Assembly: GCA_028289505.1 (NCBI GenBank)
Contig: JANQPK010000159.1
Span: 1 to 7,860, forward strand
Length of the DNA stretch: 7,860 nt
Reading direction: 5' to 3'
Origin: Cyclobacteriaceae bacterium
Lineage (GTDB): Bacteria > Bacteroidota > Bacteroidia > Cytophagales > Cyclobacteriaceae
In this document: positions 7,023 through 7,860 of the stretch, in pieces
How the letters are laid out: every line of letters starts with the position of its first letter
Numbering within the stretch: the first letter of the stretch is position 1
Made by a program: the position numbers and the translations under genes
The notes under the pieces: generated by a model
The model's database searches: none
The model's input: the letters and a program-made list of their open reading frames with translations, nothing else
What the model was told of the DNA's origin: nothing

Positions 7023-7358
7023 ATGAAAAGATACTGTTTGGCCTGTGATTTAAAAGATAACCCTGAATTGATCAGAGAGTATCGCAAATGGCACGAACCT
7101 GGTGGAGTATGGCCTGAAGTGTTGGATAGCCTGAAAGAAGCGGGAATCCAAGATATGGAGATTTATCTGCAGGGGAATCGATTGGTACTGGTAATGGAGA
7201 CTGATGATGACTTCAGTCTAGAGCGTAAGGCAGAAATGGATCGCAACAATCCGAAGGTGGTAGAATGGGAAAAACTAATGTGGCAATATCAGGAAGCAGT
7301 TCCCGGAGCACCCCCAGACCAAAAGTGGACCCTGATGGAGCAGGTGTTCAAGTTGTGA
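7023..7358 (+). CDS. L-rhamnose/L-fucose mutarotase family protein (RhaM-like, former DUF718)
   Basis: A 111-residue single-domain ferredoxin-like protein matching the RhaM family, which interconverts alpha and beta anomers of L-rhamnose or L-fucose. Tyr20 and His24 in EYRKWHEP (19-26) align with RhaM Tyr18 and His22. VWPEVLDSLKEAGIQDMEIY (29-48) aligns with [20 protein letters not shown]-like sequence of E. coli RhaM. The C-terminus (EVPGAPP-like AVPGAPP, then MEQVFKL) matches the family ending. Length is typical. It starts 2 bp after the eda stop and is the last gene of the operon. Rhamnose and fucose are not normally degraded through KdgK and Eda, so the true substrate may be another sugar or a uronate. 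The family assignment is strong; the substrate is open. Confidence 0.9.
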   Translation: MKRYCLACDLKDNPELIREYRKWHEPGGVWPEVLDSLKEAGIQDMEIYLQGNRLVLVMETDDDFSLERKAEMDRNNPKVVEWEKLMWQYQEAVPGAPPDQKWTLMEQVFKL

Positions 7359-7418
7359 GCATGGAGCATGGAGCCTGGAGTAGGGAGCAAAAAGCATGGA
7401 GTAATGAGTTTGGAGCCC
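7357..7418. repeat. GGAGCAT-rich degenerate repeat tract
   Basis: GAGCATGGAGCATGGAGC followed by GGAGTAGGGAGC, AGCATGGAGT and TTTGGAGCCC: about 62 bp of 5-8 bp units built on (A)GCATGGAG. The same words end the 1695-1771 tract (AGCATGGAGCCC at 1763-1774), suggesting one dispersed family. It begins immediately at the mutarotase stop codon. Confidence 0.7.
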
Positions 7419-7449
7419 ACTGAGATCTGAGTTTTGAATTTTTAATTTT

Positions 7450-7612
7450 CCCTAGTTCCCTAGTTCCCTTGTGCCCTAGTTCCATAGTTCCTTCTTCTCT
7501 CGTCCCTCGTCTTTGTACCCTAGTTCCCTAGTTCCCTAGTTTCTTCGTCCCTTCTTCCCTCGTCCTTCGTCTTTGTACCTTAGTGCCCTAGTGCCTAGTG
7601 CCTCGTCCCTAA
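7450..7612. repeat. Octanucleotide CCCTAGTT repeat tract with 60-bp higher-order period
   Basis: CCCTAGTT and variants (CCCTTGTG, CCATAGTT, CCCTAGTG) recur at 8-bp spacing, for example three copies near 7518-7541. A longer block starting CTTCTTCTCTCGTCCCTCGT at 7491 recurs 60 bp later at 7551 with scattered differences and continues into CTTTGTACC and more octamers. The remaining bases between 7419 and 7449 are AT-rich and hold nothing recognisable. The tract lies between convergent genes, so it is downstream of both. No coding potential is seen. Confidence 0.88.
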
Positions 7613-7638
7613 ACCCTATACACTGTTGCTCTTGCGGT

Positions 7639-7657
7639 CAAGGCGCAAGGCGCCTTG
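7639..7657 (-). terminator. Hairpin directly downstream of the isomerase-like gene
   Basis: CAAGGCGC (7639-7646), a 3-nt loop, GCGCCTTG (7650-7657): a perfect 8-bp GC-rich stem starting 2 bp after the minus-strand stop codon. No T-run follows on either strand, so it is not a standard intrinsic terminator. It may protect the mRNA 3' end, or be a repeat-associated palindrome. Confidence 0.35.
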
Positions 7658-7659
7658 GA

Positions 7660-7860
7660 CTAAACATCACAAGTCTCTACCCCATGTTTAAGGGCAGCTA
7701 ACTTATCATCCCAGGTTGGAATAAACTCCTGTCCCAAATAACCGGTATAGCCGGTTTCCACAATAGCTTTAATAATGGCTGGGTAATAAAGCTCCTGGGT
7801 TTCATTGATTTCATTCCGACCCGGTACGCCACCGGTATGGTAGTGGGCAATATGCTGATG
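7660..7860 (-). CDS. Hydroxypyruvate isomerase-like TIM-barrel protein, C-terminal part only
   Basis: The last 66 codons and TAG stop of a minus-strand gene whose start lies beyond the right edge. The visible part contains HYHTGGVPGRNEI (7-19) followed by TQELYYPAI and GYTGYLGQEFIPTWD (38-51). This is the pattern of the Hyi/xylose-isomerase-like TIM-barrel family, where a conserved His, the GRNE segment and the Glu of the QEFIPT strand help bind the divalent metal and substrate. Family members isomerise hydroxypyruvate to tartronate semialdehyde or epimerise other small ketoses. The substrate here cannot be told from the fragment. It converges on the kdgK operon. Placement in the family is good; the specific hydroxypyruvate activity is a guess. 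Confidence 0.85.
   Translation of the reverse strand, partial: HQHIAHYHTGGVPGRNEINETQELYYPAIIKAIVETGYTGYLGQEFIPTWDDKLAALKHGVETCDV

Noticed and set aside
7450..7612. CRISPR array or attachment site
   Set aside because: The repeat is a simple octamer with a 60-bp duplication, no spacers, no integrase and no tRNA.

Overview
The window looks like the chromosome of a Bacteroidota bacterium, possibly a marine or aquatic Saprospiria- or Cytophagia-type lineage. That placement is an inference. It rests on the protein flavour, the absence of clear Shine-Dalgarno sequences before most starts, and long degenerate short-period repeat tracts between operons. The exact genus cannot be told from this sequence. 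The content is carbohydrate uptake and catabolism, with no sign of phage, transposase, CRISPR, rRNA or tRNA.

Layout. (1) 1-1690, minus strand: a beta-phosphoglucomutase-like HAD hydrolase gene (1037-1690) is followed 43 bp later by deoC, a class I deoxyribose-phosphate aldolase. deoC is open at the left edge of the window. (2) 1691-1839: a divergent intergenic region with short tandem and dispersed repeats. (3) 1840-4827, plus strand: a sugar-porter-family MFS transporter, then a vSGLT-type sodium/sugar symporter only 3 bp downstream. (4) 4828-5307: a 480-bp gap filled mostly by a degenerate heptanucleotide repeat tract, an inverted copy of the repeat seen at 1730, and a GCAA-loop hairpin. 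(5) 5308-7358, plus strand: a compact operon of 2-keto-3-deoxygluconate kinase (kdgK), KDPG/KHG aldolase (eda) and a rhamnose/fucose-type mutarotase, with gaps of 6 and 2 bp. (6) 7359-7659: a convergent intergenic region with a GGAGCAT-rich tract and an octanucleotide tract that has a 60-bp higher-order period. (7) 7660 to the right edge, minus strand: the C-terminal 66 residues of a hydroxypyruvate-isomerase-like TIM-barrel protein.

How the genes fit together (inference). The two transporters would bring in a hexose or pentose with Na+ and probably H+ coupling. KdgK and Eda form the classical lower branch that turns 2-keto-3-deoxygluconate into pyruvate and glyceraldehyde-3-phosphate. The mutarotase would speed anomer interconversion of an incoming sugar. 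DeoC and the HAD protein act on deoxyribose phosphate and other sugar phosphates. Enzymes making KDG (uronate isomerase, dehydratase or sugar dehydrogenase) are not in the window, so the starting sugar is not fixed by this sequence.

The genes themselves are ordinary members of known families. The least explained material is intergenic: three or four unrelated-looking degenerate repeat tracts that sit at every operon boundary and in none of the gaps inside operons.
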